Shown: positions 1 through 8,652, counted from the first letter of the stretch. The stretch: DNA of 64,000 nucleotides from Glaciecola amylolytica (GCA_003856375.1 CP034120.1:2418001-2482000), one strand, 5' to 3'. The notes: a model not told the origin generated them from the letters alone. Program-made: numbers and translations.

Positions 1-114
1 AGCGGACTCGGATTGGCAATTTGCAAGGAATTTATCGAAGCACAAGGAGGAACAATTGGTGTTGACAGTACGCCGGGTGAAGGAAGTACGTTCTTTTTTC
101 TGTTGTCCAGATAA
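1..114 (+). CDS. Sensor histidine kinase, C-terminal fragment
   Basis: The window opens inside a gene. The 37 visible residues begin [17 protein letters not shown] and end in a TAA stop at 112-114. [10 protein letters not shown] is the G2 box of a GHKL (HATPase_c) ATP-binding domain, and the following [19 protein letters not shown] is the usual last strand pair of a bacterial histidine kinase. The protein therefore ends with its catalytic domain and has no C-terminal receiver domain. Its sensor part, partner regulator and length lie outside the window. Family call is firm; signal unknown. Confidence 0.9.
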   Translation, partial: SGLGLAICKEFIEAQGGTIGVDSTPGEGSTFFFLLSR

Positions 115-143
115 AATTCGTTTAATTGTTTTTTTGCTTTTTT

Positions 144-177
144 GTCAATTAAGCGATTCGTAATATTACGAATTGAC
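144..177. repeat. Palindrome downstream of the histidine kinase
   Basis: Positions 156-173 form a perfect 18-nt palindrome (ATTCGTAAT/ATTACGAAT); GTCAATT at 144-150 can also pair with AATTGAC at 171-177. No T-run follows, so a terminator role is uncertain. The core resembles the sequence at about 47650-47663 (CGCAATATTACGAACCG), suggesting a dispersed palindromic repeat. Confidence 0.5.
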
Positions 178-271
178 ATTTTTGCAAAATTGCATAGAGG
201 TTAAAATCTGTTTTTTATCCGTTCAAGCCCGGAAACCCGAGGTATCTGGAACGGCTGGAAAAGAAAGCCAT

Positions 272-769
272 TTAATTATTCACCACTCCGGCCAATTCGG
301 TGTCTTTGTTTCTTAAGTCGATACCGCCTTCAAGGATTGATTTCAGGTTGATCAGGTAGAAAGTCCAGCCAAAGGCACAGCCCAAACGGATGTTTGCTTT
401 GGAATCATCATCAAGCGGGATTTCCTTCTGAGTGAGTTCAACCAAAACAGAATCTTTTTGCTGCTTCAGCCTGATCCCGACTTTGCAGTTTCCGGCAAAA
501 GTAAACTCCAGAAAGTCGGTTCCGTTTGCTTCCGTAATTGTTCCCTGTTCAAAATAATTTTGGGCGTACCAATTCCATTCGTACCGACAACCGGCAGAAA
601 CAGGTGTCGATGAAGGAACATTTTCGTGCGCTGCCGTGTAAAAAACAGCCTTGGATAAAAACCATTTTTCCAGCTCTTCGCTTTTTGTCCACGCGTTGTA
701 GACTGCTGTCAGATCGGATTTGATTGCTATGCGTTTAGTGAATTGTGTCCAGTCAAAATTTTTCATCAT
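272..769 (-). CDS. SRPBCC (AHSA1-like) domain protein
   Basis: This 165-residue protein looks like a stand-alone START/Bet v1-fold protein of the AHSA1 group. It begins with the typical pattern of a strand, then TAVYNAWTKSEELEKWF, in which an aromatic-rich helix precedes the conserved trailing W. Later blocks such as YFEQGTITEANGTDFLEFTF and the C-terminal helix GWTFYLINLKSILEGG also match that family. Such proteins have a hydrophobic cavity and are assigned to ligand binding or stress response; no substrate can be named. No signal peptide is visible, so it should be cytoplasmic. Two consecutive ATG codons (769 and 766) could both serve as start. It stands alone, convergent with the kinase fragment and divergent from the copper cluster. 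Confidence 0.8.
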   Translation of the reverse strand: MMKNFDWTQFTKRIAIKSDLTAVYNAWTKSEELEKWFLSKAVFYTAAHENVPSSTPVSAGCRYEWNWYAQNYFEQGTITEANGTDFLEFTFAGNCKVGIRLKQQKDSVLVELTQKEIPLDDDSKANIRLGCAFGWTFYLINLKSILEGGIDLRNKDTELAGVVNN

Positions 770-919
770 TGTTGGTTTTATCCGTTGTCGGATTTGATTT
801 TACTGAACCTAAAGTACGATATAACTGACTTAAATTGTTGTTAAATAACAAAAATTGACGGTCGAAAACTTACATGCAACAAGCAAACTAGCATTTCAAG
901 AATTGAAGGAAGTACAGAA

Positions 920-949
920 TTGTTCCGGGAACGAACTTCTCTATCTTTG
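920..949 (+). promoter_or_regulatory. Bacteroidota-type promoter for the HYC_CC_PP gene
   Basis: TTG at 920-922, 19 nt, then TATCTTTG at 942-949: an exact match to the Bacteroidota -33/-7 pattern (TTG-N19-TAnnTTTG). Predicted transcription start is about 955, which places the true start codon at 966 rather than at any in-frame codon further upstream. Confidence 0.75.
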
Positions 950-965
950 TTTTCAGAGATTCGAA

Positions 966-1361
966 ATGAAGAAGTTTATCGTCATCATATTTTTGTTTAT
1001 TTATATTGTACCGGCAATCGGCTGCAATATCAATGTGCATTATTGCGGCGGAGAAGTTGCTTCCATTTCGATCAACCCTATTGCCGAATCCAAAAGTTGT
1101 GTTTGCGGCAGCAAAAAAATGGAGAAGGATTGTTGTAAGGACAAACAAATCTCATTCAAGTTAAAAGACGATCACCAAAAATATTCTCAGATTACTTTTG
1201 GTCCTTTTCATTCATTTGATGCAGCTTTAGAAACCAAAATCCCGGAATATCTTTTTGATTTTTACTCCGCTGATTTTCAAACAAACTGGTATCACTATCA
1301 CCACCCGCCTGATAGTGTCAAACAATCACTCTACATCCTTCACCAGGTTTTCATTATTTAG
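966..1361 (+). CDS. HYC_CC_PP family exported protein
   Basis: Starting at the ATG at 966 gives a 131-residue protein with an N-terminal hydrophobic signal (MKKFIVIIFLFIYIVPAIGC). It carries the three signatures that name the HYC_CC_PP family: HYC at residues 25-27, CC at 56-57 and PP at 114-115, plus an extra CVC at 45-47. The frame stays open upstream to 855, but the promoter at 920-949 lies inside that extension, so the shorter start is preferred. The family is of unknown function and is often found near metal-handling genes in Bacteroidota. Here it heads a cluster with an HMA-domain lipoprotein and a multicopper oxidase. The Cys/His content makes periplasmic copper binding plausible; this is inference. 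Confidence 0.8.
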   Translation: MKKFIVIIFLFIYIVPAIGCNINVHYCGGEVASISINPIAESKSCVCGSKKMEKDCCKDKQISFKLKDDHQKYSQITFGPFHSFDAALETKIPEYLFDFYSADFQTNWYHYHHPPDSVKQSLYILHQVFII

Positions 1362-1655
1362 CATTCTGCTTTATTGTTTAGCCGACACGCAACAGCAGTG
1401 CATCGGTTTTTTGTGTTGTCTATACGCAAAAAATAAGTTGTTCAATTGTCGTATATTAGATCAAATGGACAACTGATAGTTTCTCAGAATTATTCATTCC
1501 CGAATGATACCATATCGCTGATCTGAATACTTGAAACGAATCATTTATCAGTCGGGCTTGCAGACAGATTTTAAATCACTATCTGTTTTCCGGCCGACAC
1601 GAAATTAAACGAAACCCGGAATTCCGGAAAATCATAAACATTAAATAGAATTATC

Positions 1656-2495
1656 ATGAAAACAATTGGAAAATTAGCTTTGACCCTTTCACTTGCATTG
1701 ATCTCACTTGCAAGTTGTGGAGCACAAATCAAGAATGAAAAAACGCAGACCTTAAAGATTTACGGAAACTGCGATATGTGCAAAACAAACATTGAAACTG
1801 CCGGAAACAAGAATAAGATTGCCAAAGTAGAATGGAATCAAGCGACTAAAATGGCTGTTATTAAATACGACAGCCTTAAAACAAGTTCCGATGAAATTCT
1901 GAAGCGTATTGCCCTTGCCGGATACGACAGTGAAAAGTTTTTCGCTCCTGCTGATGCTTACAACAAACTGGCGGAATGCTGCCAATACGCCAGAGCAAAA
2001 ATCGGAACGGTAAAAGCAGAATCCACAGATAAAACGCCGGAAACGAATGTTTCAGAAGAAAAAACAAATCAATTGGACGCCATTTTCAACACCTACTTTG
2101 CAATCAAAGACGCATTGGTAAAAACCGATGGAAGTTCAGCTTCTGTTCAGGCGAAAAATTTGCTTACCGCGATTAATGCCGTAAAAATGGATCAATTGAG
2201 TTCCGAAGAGCACGTTGTCTGGATGAAAGTTTTGAAAGATCTGAAAACGGATGCAGAGCACATTTCGGGAACAAAGGACGCTTCACATCAAAGAGAGCAT
2301 TTTGCTTCGCTTTCAACAAATATGTATGAATTAATGAAAGTTTCAAAGCTTGCTGCACCCGTTTATTTTCAGCATTGCCCGATGTACAACGACGGGAAAG
2401 GTGCTGATTGGTTGAGTAAAGAAAGCGCCATCAAGAATCCGTATTACGGTTCACAAATGATGAGCTGTGGAAAAACAGTCGAAACCATTAAATAA
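1656..2495 (+). CDS. HMA-domain and DUF3347 lipoprotein (periplasmic copper binding)
   Basis: This 279-residue protein has a lipoprotein signal (ISLAS then Cys21). A heavy-metal-associated domain follows at about residues 32-98, with the metal-binding motif GNCDMC (Cys39 and Cys42) and the expected beta-alpha-beta pattern. After a linker rich in Lys and Glu, a DUF3347 domain occupies about residues 135-279. It ends with a segment combining FQHCPMYN, GADWLS and NPYYGSQMMSCG, whose Cys, His and Met residues could ligate copper. The likely role is to bind or hand over copper in the envelope next to the multicopper oxidase encoded 100 bp downstream. The 294-bp gap before the gene shows no clear promoter. 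Domain calls are firm; copper specificity comes from context. Confidence 0.85.
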   Translation: MKTIGKLALTLSLALISLASCGAQIKNEKTQTLKIYGNCDMCKTNIETAGNKNKIAKVEWNQATKMAVIKYDSLKTSSDEILKRIALAGYDSEKFFAPADAYNKLAECCQYARAKIGTVKAESTDKTPETNVSEEKTNQLDAIFNTYFAIKDALVKTDGSSASVQAKNLLTAINAVKMDQLSSEEHVVWMKVLKDLKTDAEHISGTKDASHQREHFASLSTNMYELMKVSKLAAPVYFQHCPMYNDGKGADWLSKESAIKNPYYGSQMMSCGKTVETIK

Positions 2496-2595
2496 AAACA
2501 CTTTTTAGTAAGATATTTTATTGGTTTACCCGTGAAGTCTGAATGATCAGTTCGGGCTTCACTTTATTCTCATTGAATTCACAAAACAAAAATTC

Positions 2596-4866
2596 ATGAA
2601 ATTGAAAGACAATCTTAAAACAACTATACTCCTCCTCGTTCTTATCCTGATTTCTGTGAATCAGAGCCTTTTTGCGCAGCGCGTTGTTCGTTATGATCTG
2701 CATATACGCGATACGCTTGTCAATTTTTCAGGAAAGCAAAAACGGGCAATTGCGGTAAACGGTCAGATCCCGATGCCCACCTTAACCTTTACGGAAGGAG
2801 ATACAGCCGAAATTTACGTTTACAATGAACTGGACGAAGAAACATCTTTACATTGGCACGGTTTGTTCCTTCCCAATCGGGAGGATGGAGTTCCGAATCT
2901 GACACAAATGCCCATTAAACCGCACAGTACCTATATCTATCGTTTCCCGCTTATTCAGCACGGAACACACTGGTATCACAGTCACACCGAATTGCAGGAA
3001 CAAATCGGGATGTATGGGAGTTTCATTATCAATAAAAGAGCCGACGATCCGACATTCCGAAAAGGGATTGATGATTTACCAACCATTCCGGTTATTCTCA
3101 GCGAATGGACGGATTACAAACCCGGAAATGTGCACCGGATGCTTCACAATGCCTCGGACTGGTTTGCGATTAAAAAAAAGACCACTCAAAGCTATTTTGA
3201 AGCGATCAAGCTTGGTTACTTTAAAACAAAACTGACCAATGAATGGAAACGCATGCTGGCCATGGATGTGAGCGACGTTTATTACGATAAATTTCTCATT
3301 AACGGACACAATGAAAGTCAGCTTTCACAATTCAAAGGTGGTGACAAGGTCCGATTGCGGATTTCCAACGGAGGTGCCTCCACTTATTTTTGGCTGACTT
3401 ATGCCGGTGGAAAAATAACCGTTGTTGCCAATGACGGAAACGATGTAGAACCCGTTGAAGTAGATCGTTTGATCATTGCCGTTTCAGAAACCTATGACGT
3501 GATCGTGACCATTCCGGAAGACAATACTTCTTTCGAGTTTTTAGCAACAGCCGAAGATCGGACAAAATCAACATCACTGTATCTCGGATCGGGAATCAAG
3601 CAGCTGACTTCTCCCCTGCCCAAACTCAAATATTTCGACGGGATGAAAATGATGAACGGCATGATGAAAATGAACGGAAACCTGGATGACATGGGAATGC
3701 AGATGAGTTTGAATCAAATGGATATGAATGTGGTCATGTATCCCGAAATTACAGGAGAGATCAAAAAAAAGAAGAAAGCTCCCAAAACCAAAACGGTAAA
3801 TGACACCCTTGCTTCGAAGCACAACCCATATGATTCAAATGCCCTGTCGGATATTGTGACCTTGAATTATTCCATGCTGAAATCGCCCACAAAAACAAGT
3901 CTTCCGAAGGATACTCCGGTAAAGGAATTGCGCTTTGAGCTAACCGGAAACATGAACCGGTATGTCTGGAGTCTGGACAACAAAGTTATTTCCGAAACCG
4001 ACCGGATTCTGATCAAAAAAGGAGAAAACGTGCGAATCATTCTGTACAACGGTTCCATGATGCGGCATCCGATGCATTTACATGGTCATGATTTCCGCTT
4101 ACTGAACGGACAAGGAGATTACGCTCCGTTGAAAAACGTGGTGGATATCATGCCTATGGAAACGGATACGTTGGAATTCAACGCGAATGTGGAAGGAGAC
4201 TGGTTTTTCCACTGTCATATCTTGTACCACATGATGAGCGGAATGGGACGCATTTTCACGTATGAAAATCAGGCTCCAAATCCACTGATTACCAATCCCA
4301 AATTAGCACAGAGAAAACTTTTTGCGGATGATCGAATGCCTCATTTTATGGCTGAAAATGATTTCGCAACCAACGGAAACGACGGGATGGCGATGATTCA
4401 GAATACACGCTGGAGTATTGGTACGGAATGGCGTTTGGGTTATAACAATATGCATGGTTACGAAACAGAAACTCACGTAGGAAGATACATCGGAAAAATG
4501 CAGTGGTTCATGCCTTTTGTGGGCTTTGACTGGCGCTACCGGAAAATGGGAATCGATGAACACGAGCAAAATATTTTCGGGCAAAAGAACACGAAAGATC
4601 AGCGGGCGCTCGTAAGTGTCGGCTTTAATTACACCTTGCCACTGCTCATTGTATTTCAGGCCGAAGTTTATCACGACGGGAATGTCCGGCTTCAATTAAT
4701 GCGGGAAGATATTCCGATCTCAAAACGTTTGAGAGCAGGATTTATGATCAATACGGATTTGGAATACATGGTCGATCTGCGGTATATTCTGACCAAATAC
4801 ATGGGAATCCGCGCTCATTACGATAGTGATATGGGAGTTGGATTCGGGCTTTCTTTGAATTATTGA
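2596..4866 (+). CDS. Multicopper oxidase (CopA-like) with C-terminal beta-barrel-like domain
   Basis: This 756-residue protein starts with a Sec signal ending SLFAQ (residue 28). Three cupredoxin domains follow. All four copper-ligand motifs are present: HWH at 86-88, HWYHSH at 125-130, HPMHLHGHDF from 491, and HCHILYHMMSGM from 539, which contains the type 1 ligands Cys540, His545 and Met550. A Met-rich stretch at about 350-385 resembles that of CopA/PcoA copper-resistance oxidases. It should oxidise Cu(I) or organic substrates with O2 in the periplasm. Unusually, residues from about 595 to the end form short alternating strands ending in an aromatic residue (GFGLSLNY). They resemble an outer-membrane barrel of the CopB/PcoB type, so CopA- and CopB-like functions may be fused. 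The fused-domain assignment is less certain than the oxidase. Confidence 0.9.
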   Translation: MKLKDNLKTTILLLVLILISVNQSLFAQRVVRYDLHIRDTLVNFSGKQKRAIAVNGQIPMPTLTFTEGDTAEIYVYNELDEETSLHWHGLFLPNREDGVPNLTQMPIKPHSTYIYRFPLIQHGTHWYHSHTELQEQIGMYGSFIINKRADDPTFRKGIDDLPTIPVILSEWTDYKPGNVHRMLHNASDWFAIKKKTTQSYFEAIKLGYFKTKLTNEWKRMLAMDVSDVYYDKFLINGHNESQLSQFKGGDKVRLRISNGGASTYFWLTYAGGKITVVANDGNDVEPVEVDRLIIAVSETYDVIVTIPEDNTSFEFLATAEDRTKSTSLYLGSGIKQLTSPLPKLKYFDGMKMMNGMMKMNGNLDDMGMQMSLNQMDMNVVMYPEITGEIKKKKKAPKTKTVNDTLASKHNPYDSNALSDIVTLNYSMLKSPTKTSLPKDTPVKELRFELTGNMNRYVWSLDNKVISETDRILIKKGENVRIILYNGSMMRHPMHLHGHDFRLLNGQGDYAPLKNVVDIMPMETDTLEFNANVEGDWFFHCHILYHMMSGMGRIFTYENQAPNPLITNPKLAQRKLFADDRMPHFMAENDFATNGNDGMAMIQNTRWSIGTEWRLGYNNMHGYETETHVGRYIGKMQWFMPFVGFDWRYRKMGIDEHEQNIFGQKNTKDQRALVSVGFNYTLPLLIVFQAEVYHDGNVRLQLMREDIPISKRLRAGFMINTDLEYMVDLRYILTKYMGIRAHYDSDMGVGFGLSLNY

Positions 4867-4920
4867 TCAATCCCATATTTTAAACACGAAGGTGCAAAGG
4901 ATTTTTAGTATTATTCTCTA

Positions 4921-4972
4921 ACTCCTCTGATACCGGGCCTCTAAACGTTTTTAACGGTTATGAAACGGATAA
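4921..4972 (-). repeat. Dispersed intergenic repeat, copy A
   Basis: Read on the minus strand, this segment contains CATAACCGTTAAAAACG, TTAGAGG and CGGTATCA in the same order and spacing as 8737-8787 and 8926-8978 (copies B and C). No ORF spans it. It sits just after the oxidase gene. Confidence 0.7.
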
Positions 4973-5051
4973 GATTGATTGAATAAGTGATCCTTATCAG
5001 GATGTAAAGGATTTTAAGAGAAGCTATCTAAAATTCAACATCCAACAAATT

Positions 5052-5090
5052 AAAAATCCCTTGCAAACTCATACTTGCAAGGGATTTTTT
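5052..5090. terminator. Bidirectional rho-independent terminator
   Basis: A perfect 15-bp stem (5052-5066 with 5075-5089) and an 8-nt loop are flanked by A5/T6 runs. It lies between the plus-strand oxidase gene and the convergent minus-strand gene at 5103, so it can stop transcription from both sides. Confidence 0.85.
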
Positions 5091-5102
5091 GAATCATGTT
5101 CG

Positions 5103-5579
5103 TCAGATCAAACCCGACATCACTGCTATGTAATAGTTTGACGCATAAAGTCCAATCAGAATCAACAAAGTATTCTCTGATTTCAACTCATCCATAATGG
5201 TATAGTTATAATTGAACTTGCTCCAATTCAAAGCAGGTTTATACTGAATGATTTTTTCTCCTTCTTTGTTTTCAATAGCAAATTGATTGCTGAAGATGGT
5301 GGTATTTTTAAACAGGAGTTCTTCTCCATTATTCATCGAAATCACAATTTGTCCTTTCAGGTTCATCCGCAATTCGGCTATTTCCGTTCCGTTTTTTGTA
5401 ACAACAATGCTTGTTCCGAAGAAACCACGGGATTCAACGGTATAACTTTCTGCATTCGTTAATACAATTTCCGCATCATAGGAAAACAAGCTTTTGTAGA
5501 CCACTTTTCCCAGGAATTCATCATTATCGCTTAATTGAAACAGTTGTTGATTGACACATTCGGCTTTCATATTCATCAT
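5103..5579 (-). CDS. Uncharacterised 158-residue protein, LURP/tubby-like strand pattern
   Basis: I do not recognise a specific family. The protein is cytoplasmic or membrane-attached: no signal peptide, but a hydrophobic C-terminal stretch (LLILIGLYASNYYIAVM) that could be one membrane segment or a buried helix. The body is a series of short strands, for example VVYKSLFSYDAEIVLTN, SYTVESRGFFGTSIVVTKNG and LFKNTTIFSNQFAIEN. This recalls the repeating hairpins of the LURP-one/tubby C-terminal fold, though that is only a pattern resemblance. The start region has three in-frame ATG codons (5579, 5576, 5570). It is a single gene, ending at the shared terminator at 5052-5090. Confidence 0.65.
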   Translation of the reverse strand: MMNMKAECVNQQLFQLSDNDEFLGKVVYKSLFSYDAEIVLTNAESYTVESRGFFGTSIVVTKNGTEIAELRMNLKGQIVISMNNGEELLFKNTTIFSNQFAIENKEGEKIIQYKPALNWSKFNYNYTIMDELKSENTLLILIGLYASNYYIAVMSGLI

Positions 5580-5651
5580 TCATTTTTAAAGTTCTGTAAT
5601 GCTGCAAACTTCCTGTAAAAACGAGTAACGAAATTGTACAAAAGGGACAAA

Positions 5652-6461
5652 TCAATCAAAAACGTAAGGATAGGCTCCCAGTCCGTTGGCTTTAACCTTA
5701 TTAAAAAAATCTTTCGGATTAAAACTTGCTATTTTTTTGATTTCCTTGTAGAAATGAGGTGAATCGAAATAGTTGTTTTCCAAACAGAGTTCGGTTAAAC
5801 TCAGCTGATCATTTTTGAAATGAGTTTCCAATGTTTTTCTGAAACGAACGATGCTTTTGTACTTTGAAATGGTACAACCTACATATTTTTGAAACTGTCT
5901 GTTCAGTGTTTTTTCAGTTAAACAAACTTGTCCGGCAATCGCTGCCACAGCTTGCTTGCAATCGGCATTGACCATTTCAACAGCCTTTTCAATAGCGGAG
6001 ATCTCTAACCCGGAATACCTTCCGATCAAGTAATCATCCAAATACTTTCCGGCAGTTTCATTGTCATTGTTGAATAGTTTTTCAGCATCCAAATCGATCA
6101 AAGTGCCATCAAAAACAGTAAATAATTCATTCCTGCTCCGGAAATCCGGAAAGAAGTAATTGATTCCGGTTTCATTAAAGTTGATGGCTATTTCAGGCAC
6201 AAAATTCAGATATGTAAACAGCAACGGATGTGTGTACTTTCCCAAAAAAACGACTTTAAAGTTTTCTTCTTCGCTCTTTGAAATCGTGATATGATTCCCC
6301 TCCGATTCAACCCGTGCGTTTTTCAGCACGAAAACAGTCCTTCCCTTCTGAGGAAAAACGAAGTATTTCAAAGGAAGCTTCGAATCGAACTCCTGAAGTT
6401 GATCATAGTTTACGATGTGACGTTTGGTGATGTCTGATTCCGGGTATATGATTTTGTACAT
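5652..6461 (-). CDS. AraC family transcriptional regulator
   Basis: This 269-residue protein has an N-terminal ligand or regulatory region (about 1-160) of the kind found in Bacteroidota AraC proteins with a degenerate cupin. A C-terminal AraC DNA-binding domain (about 165-262) follows, with two helix-turn-helix units. The first is seen in KQAVAAIAGQVCLTEKTLNRQF, with the characteristic LNRQFQKYVGCTISKY continuation; the second is LTELCLENNYFDSPHFYKEIKK. The target genes are unknown. It may control itself or the GNAT/pirin pair behind it on the same strand, but 343 bp separate it from them. A CATCTTTG box near 6499-6506 (minus strand) could be its -7 element. Confidence 0.88.
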   Translation of the reverse strand: MYKIIYPESDITKRHIVNYDQLQEFDSKLPLKYFVFPQKGRTVFVLKNARVESEGNHITISKSEEENFKVVFLGKYTHPLLFTYLNFVPEIAINFNETGINYFFPDFRSRNELFTVFDGTLIDLDAEKLFNNDNETAGKYLDDYLIGRYSGLEISAIEKAVEMVNADCKQAVAAIAGQVCLTEKTLNRQFQKYVGCTISKYKSIVRFRKTLETHFKNDQLSLTELCLENNYFDSPHFYKEIKKIASFNPKDFFNKVKANGLGAYPYVFD

Positions 6462-6804
6462 TTTCCTTTGATGACTCCTTATTTTATTGTCTCTGATTCA
6501 AAGATGATCCATTTATTCAAATCCATAAATAATTCGTTTCAAATGTATTCAAATGTTTTGTATCGGGATTGAATTGTACACATCGTGTGAGAATCGGGAT
6601 TCTTGAAAATTGATAAATTCCGAATCAAATCTGTCCTGAAAACGCATCCCGATAGCTCTCGGGACACAATATCGCGATATTGCGTATTGGCCTTGCTGCG
6701 ACTGGGAAAGAGGTGTTTTATTTCCATCGATATTAACGTATGAACATCAGGCATTTGAGATTGCATCCACACTAACACTATTCTTCCGGAAATAATACCC
6801 TTTT
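6462..6804. other. Intergenic region with two palindromes
   Basis: A 79-codon open frame crosses this stretch on the minus strand, but its composition is unlike a protein and it runs through palindromes, so I do not call it a gene. The region holds the paired palindromes at 6647-6664 and 6667-6682 and possibly the promoter of the AraC gene. Confidence 0.5.
6647..6682. repeat. Paired palindromes (CCCGATA and AATATCGC types)
   Basis: Positions 6647-6664 (TCCCGATAGCTCTCGGGA) form a palindrome with one mismatched pair. Immediately after, 6667-6682 (CAATATCGCGATATTG) is a perfect 16-nt palindrome. Both types recur, further apart, at 47644-47767. They look like REP-type dispersed intergenic repeats. 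Confidence 0.6.
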
Positions 6805-7107
6805 CTACATATTCTGATGATACTCCTTATCGATCTGCTCTCTCAATTCGGGATGTCTTTTAACATACGCCGCTACAAAAGGACAATAAACCATGACCAG
6901 TTTCTTTTTCCCTTTTGCATACTCAAAGGCCTTTGCAGCCAATGCCGAAGCAATTCCTTTTCCTTTCATCGTTTCAGGAACAACGGTATGCATCATAGCA
7001 ATATTTTTCTTGTAGAACCGGTATTCCAACCTTGCTACTTCCCCATTTTCGGAATATTCAAACTGCATTTTTTGCTCGTCATTCCTGATTTCGATTTCCT
7101 TTTCCAT
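6805..7107 (-). CDS. Small GNAT N-acetyltransferase (YidJ/Gtn type)
   Basis: This 100-residue protein matches the small acetyltransferases of the Acetyltransf_CG group, about 90-100 residues long. The acetyl-CoA loop is visible as MKGKGIASALAAKAFEYAKG, and the typical ending has VYCPFVAAYVKRHPEL. These enzymes transfer an acetyl group from acetyl-CoA to an amine, but their substrates are mostly unknown. Its ATG overlaps the TAA of the pirin gene by one base (TAATG at 7107), so the two are translationally coupled and probably co-transcribed, pirin first. Confidence 0.88.
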   Translation of the reverse strand: MEKEIEIRNDEQKMQFEYSENGEVARLEYRFYKKNIAMMHTVVPETMKGKGIASALAAKAFEYAKGKKKLVMVYCPFVAAYVKRHPELREQIDKEYHQNM

Positions 7108-7988
7108 TATTCTTCTAAATATCCGAATTTACCCATATTATAATCTTCAATCGCCTGAATGATTTCCTGCTTGGTATTCATTACAAACGGTCCATGCGTA
7201 ACGATCTGTTCTTTGATCGGCTCCCCGCTCAATATCAGTACAACGGCATTTTCGCTTGCTTCAATACTGAATCCTGTTCCTTTATTTTCAAACAGTGCCA
7301 GATGATCCTTCGGTACGTGTTCTTTTCCATTTACTTTGATACTTCCTTCTACCACTAATAAAGCAGTATTGTAATTTTCCGGAAATTCAAAGTCGGCCTT
7401 ACCTCCTTTATTCAATCGGGCATTCAGCAAATGAAGTGGTGAAAAAGTACTTGCACTTCCCTTCATTCCCTGATAATCTCCTGCAATCACTTCAACAATT
7501 CCGTTGTTATCCGGTAAAGTGGTTTTGGCCATTTGGTCATTCGCGATGCTTTGATATTTCGGTTTCGACATTTTGTCTTTGGCCGGCAGGTTTACCCATA
7601 ACTGCACCATTTGAAAATCACCTCCCTGCTTACTGAAACTTTCTTCGTGGTATTCTTTGTGCAAAATCCCAGATGCCGCTGTCATCCATTGCACATCTCC
7701 TTCAGCAATGACACCTCCGCCACCGCTGCTGTCATGGTGAGCAACTCTTCCTTTGTATGCTATCGTAACGGTTTCAAACCCACGATGTGGATGCACTCCC
7801 ACTCCTCTTTGCTGATTTGAAGGTGGAAAATAAAATTTGGAATTGTAGTCCATCAAAATGAATGGATCCATTCTTTTCATATCCAAATGCTGTGAACCGG
7901 GAATGAAATTATGCACCCGGAAGCCATCTCCCACATAATGGGGAGCTTTTGGAGAAACAACGACTTCTATATTTCTTGTAATCATCAT
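7107..7988 (-). CDS. Pirin family protein
   Basis: This 293-residue bicupin protein has the pirin hallmarks: VGVHPHRGFETVTIAYKG near the N-terminus, which supplies the metal-binding His residues, then HHDSSGGGGVIAEGDVQWMT and ASGILHKEY. A second cupin lies at about residues 165-285. Pirins bind iron in the first cupin; some act as quercetin 2,3-dioxygenases and others as redox-sensing regulators, so the reaction is not certain. No signal peptide, hence cytoplasmic. A TAATTTTG box (minus strand, 8014-8021) about 25 bp upstream is a likely -7 element. Position next to a GNAT and a Crp/Fnr regulator suggests a stress or redox group. Confidence 0.92.
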   Translation of the reverse strand: MMITRNIEVVVSPKAPHYVGDGFRVHNFIPGSQHLDMKRMDPFILMDYNSKFYFPPSNQQRGVGVHPHRGFETVTIAYKGRVAHHDSSGGGGVIAEGDVQWMTAASGILHKEYHEESFSKQGGDFQMVQLWVNLPAKDKMSKPKYQSIANDQMAKTTLPDNNGIVEVIAGDYQGMKGSASTFSPLHLLNARLNKGGKADFEFPENYNTALLVVEGSIKVNGKEHVPKDHLALFENKGTGFSIEASENAVVLILSGEPIKEQIVTHGPFVMNTKQEIIQAIEDYNMGKFGYLEE

Positions 7989-8058
7989 ACTTTATTTAAA
8001 ATTTATATTACAAAATTAGGGGCGTTAGAACTTTTCCACATTGATGTATGATAAGAAA

Positions 8059-8652
8059 TCAAGCCGGCTTAAAGTTCCTTTTGGAGAGTTCTTTTCGAAC
8101 CCGGCTCAGGCTTTCCGGGGTAATTCCCAAATAGGAAGCGATCATCCATTGTGGCACGCGAAGCGTCAGATCCGGATAAAGTTTAATAAAGTCAAGGTAT
8201 CTTTTTTCTGCACTTGCACCGATGAGCAGATTGATTCTGTTTTGCAGATGCCGGATATGATTCTGCAGCAGGTATTCGTTGTAATTCCGGAACTCGGGGC
8301 TAATTTCCGAAGCCGTTTCAACAAAATGCTGATCAAAGAGTATAACGGTGGTATCTTCTATTGCATCCATGTAATAAACCGAAGGCTTTCTGAAGTAAAT
8401 ACTTTCCCTGTCGCCCACAAACCAATTTTCGGGAGCAAACTGCACGATATGCTCCTTCCCTTCTTCATCTATTGAATAGAACCGTACAAGCCCCTTTTCA
8501 ACAAAGAGTGCGCGTTCACAAATTTGTCCCGGGGAAAGCAAAAACTCGTCTTTTTTGAATTCTTTTACAGAAACCAACTCTGTGAGTTGAGCTAAGTGTT
8601 CTGCTTTTACGAGCGCTTTGTTTTTAAGGTAATTGTAAAAATTCTGCTTCAT
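8059..8652 (-). CDS. Crp/Fnr family transcriptional regulator
   Basis: This 197-residue protein has a cyclic-nucleotide-binding-type beta-roll in the first 120 residues (LLSPGQICERALFVEKGLVRFYS and the downstream FAPENWFVGD). A C-terminal helix-turn-helix follows (MIASYLGITPESLSRVRKEL). No cysteine cluster is present, so an FNR-type iron-sulfur sensor is unlikely. The cNMP pocket cannot be judged from the sequence alone. It lies 70 bp upstream of the pirin gene on the same strand and may control it. The TATCTTAG box on the minus strand about 15 bp before the start is a possible -7 element. Confidence 0.92.
   Translation of the reverse strand: MKQNFYNYLKNKALVKAEHLAQLTELVSVKEFKKDEFLLSPGQICERALFVEKGLVRFYSIDEEGKEHIVQFAPENWFVGDRESIYFRKPSVYYMDAIEDTTVILFDQHFVETASEISPEFRNYNEYLLQNHIRHLQNRINLLIGASAEKRYLDFIKLYPDLTLRVPQWMIASYLGITPESLSRVRKELSKRNFKPA

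Noticed and set aside
855-965. N-terminal extension of the HYC_CC_PP frame to 855
   Set aside because: The promoter at 920-949 lies inside it and the extension hides the signal peptide; the ATG at 966 is chosen.
6539-6778. 79-codon minus-strand frame
   Set aside because: It runs through two palindromes, has no promoter box or family likeness, and its start lies in A/T-rich noncoding DNA.
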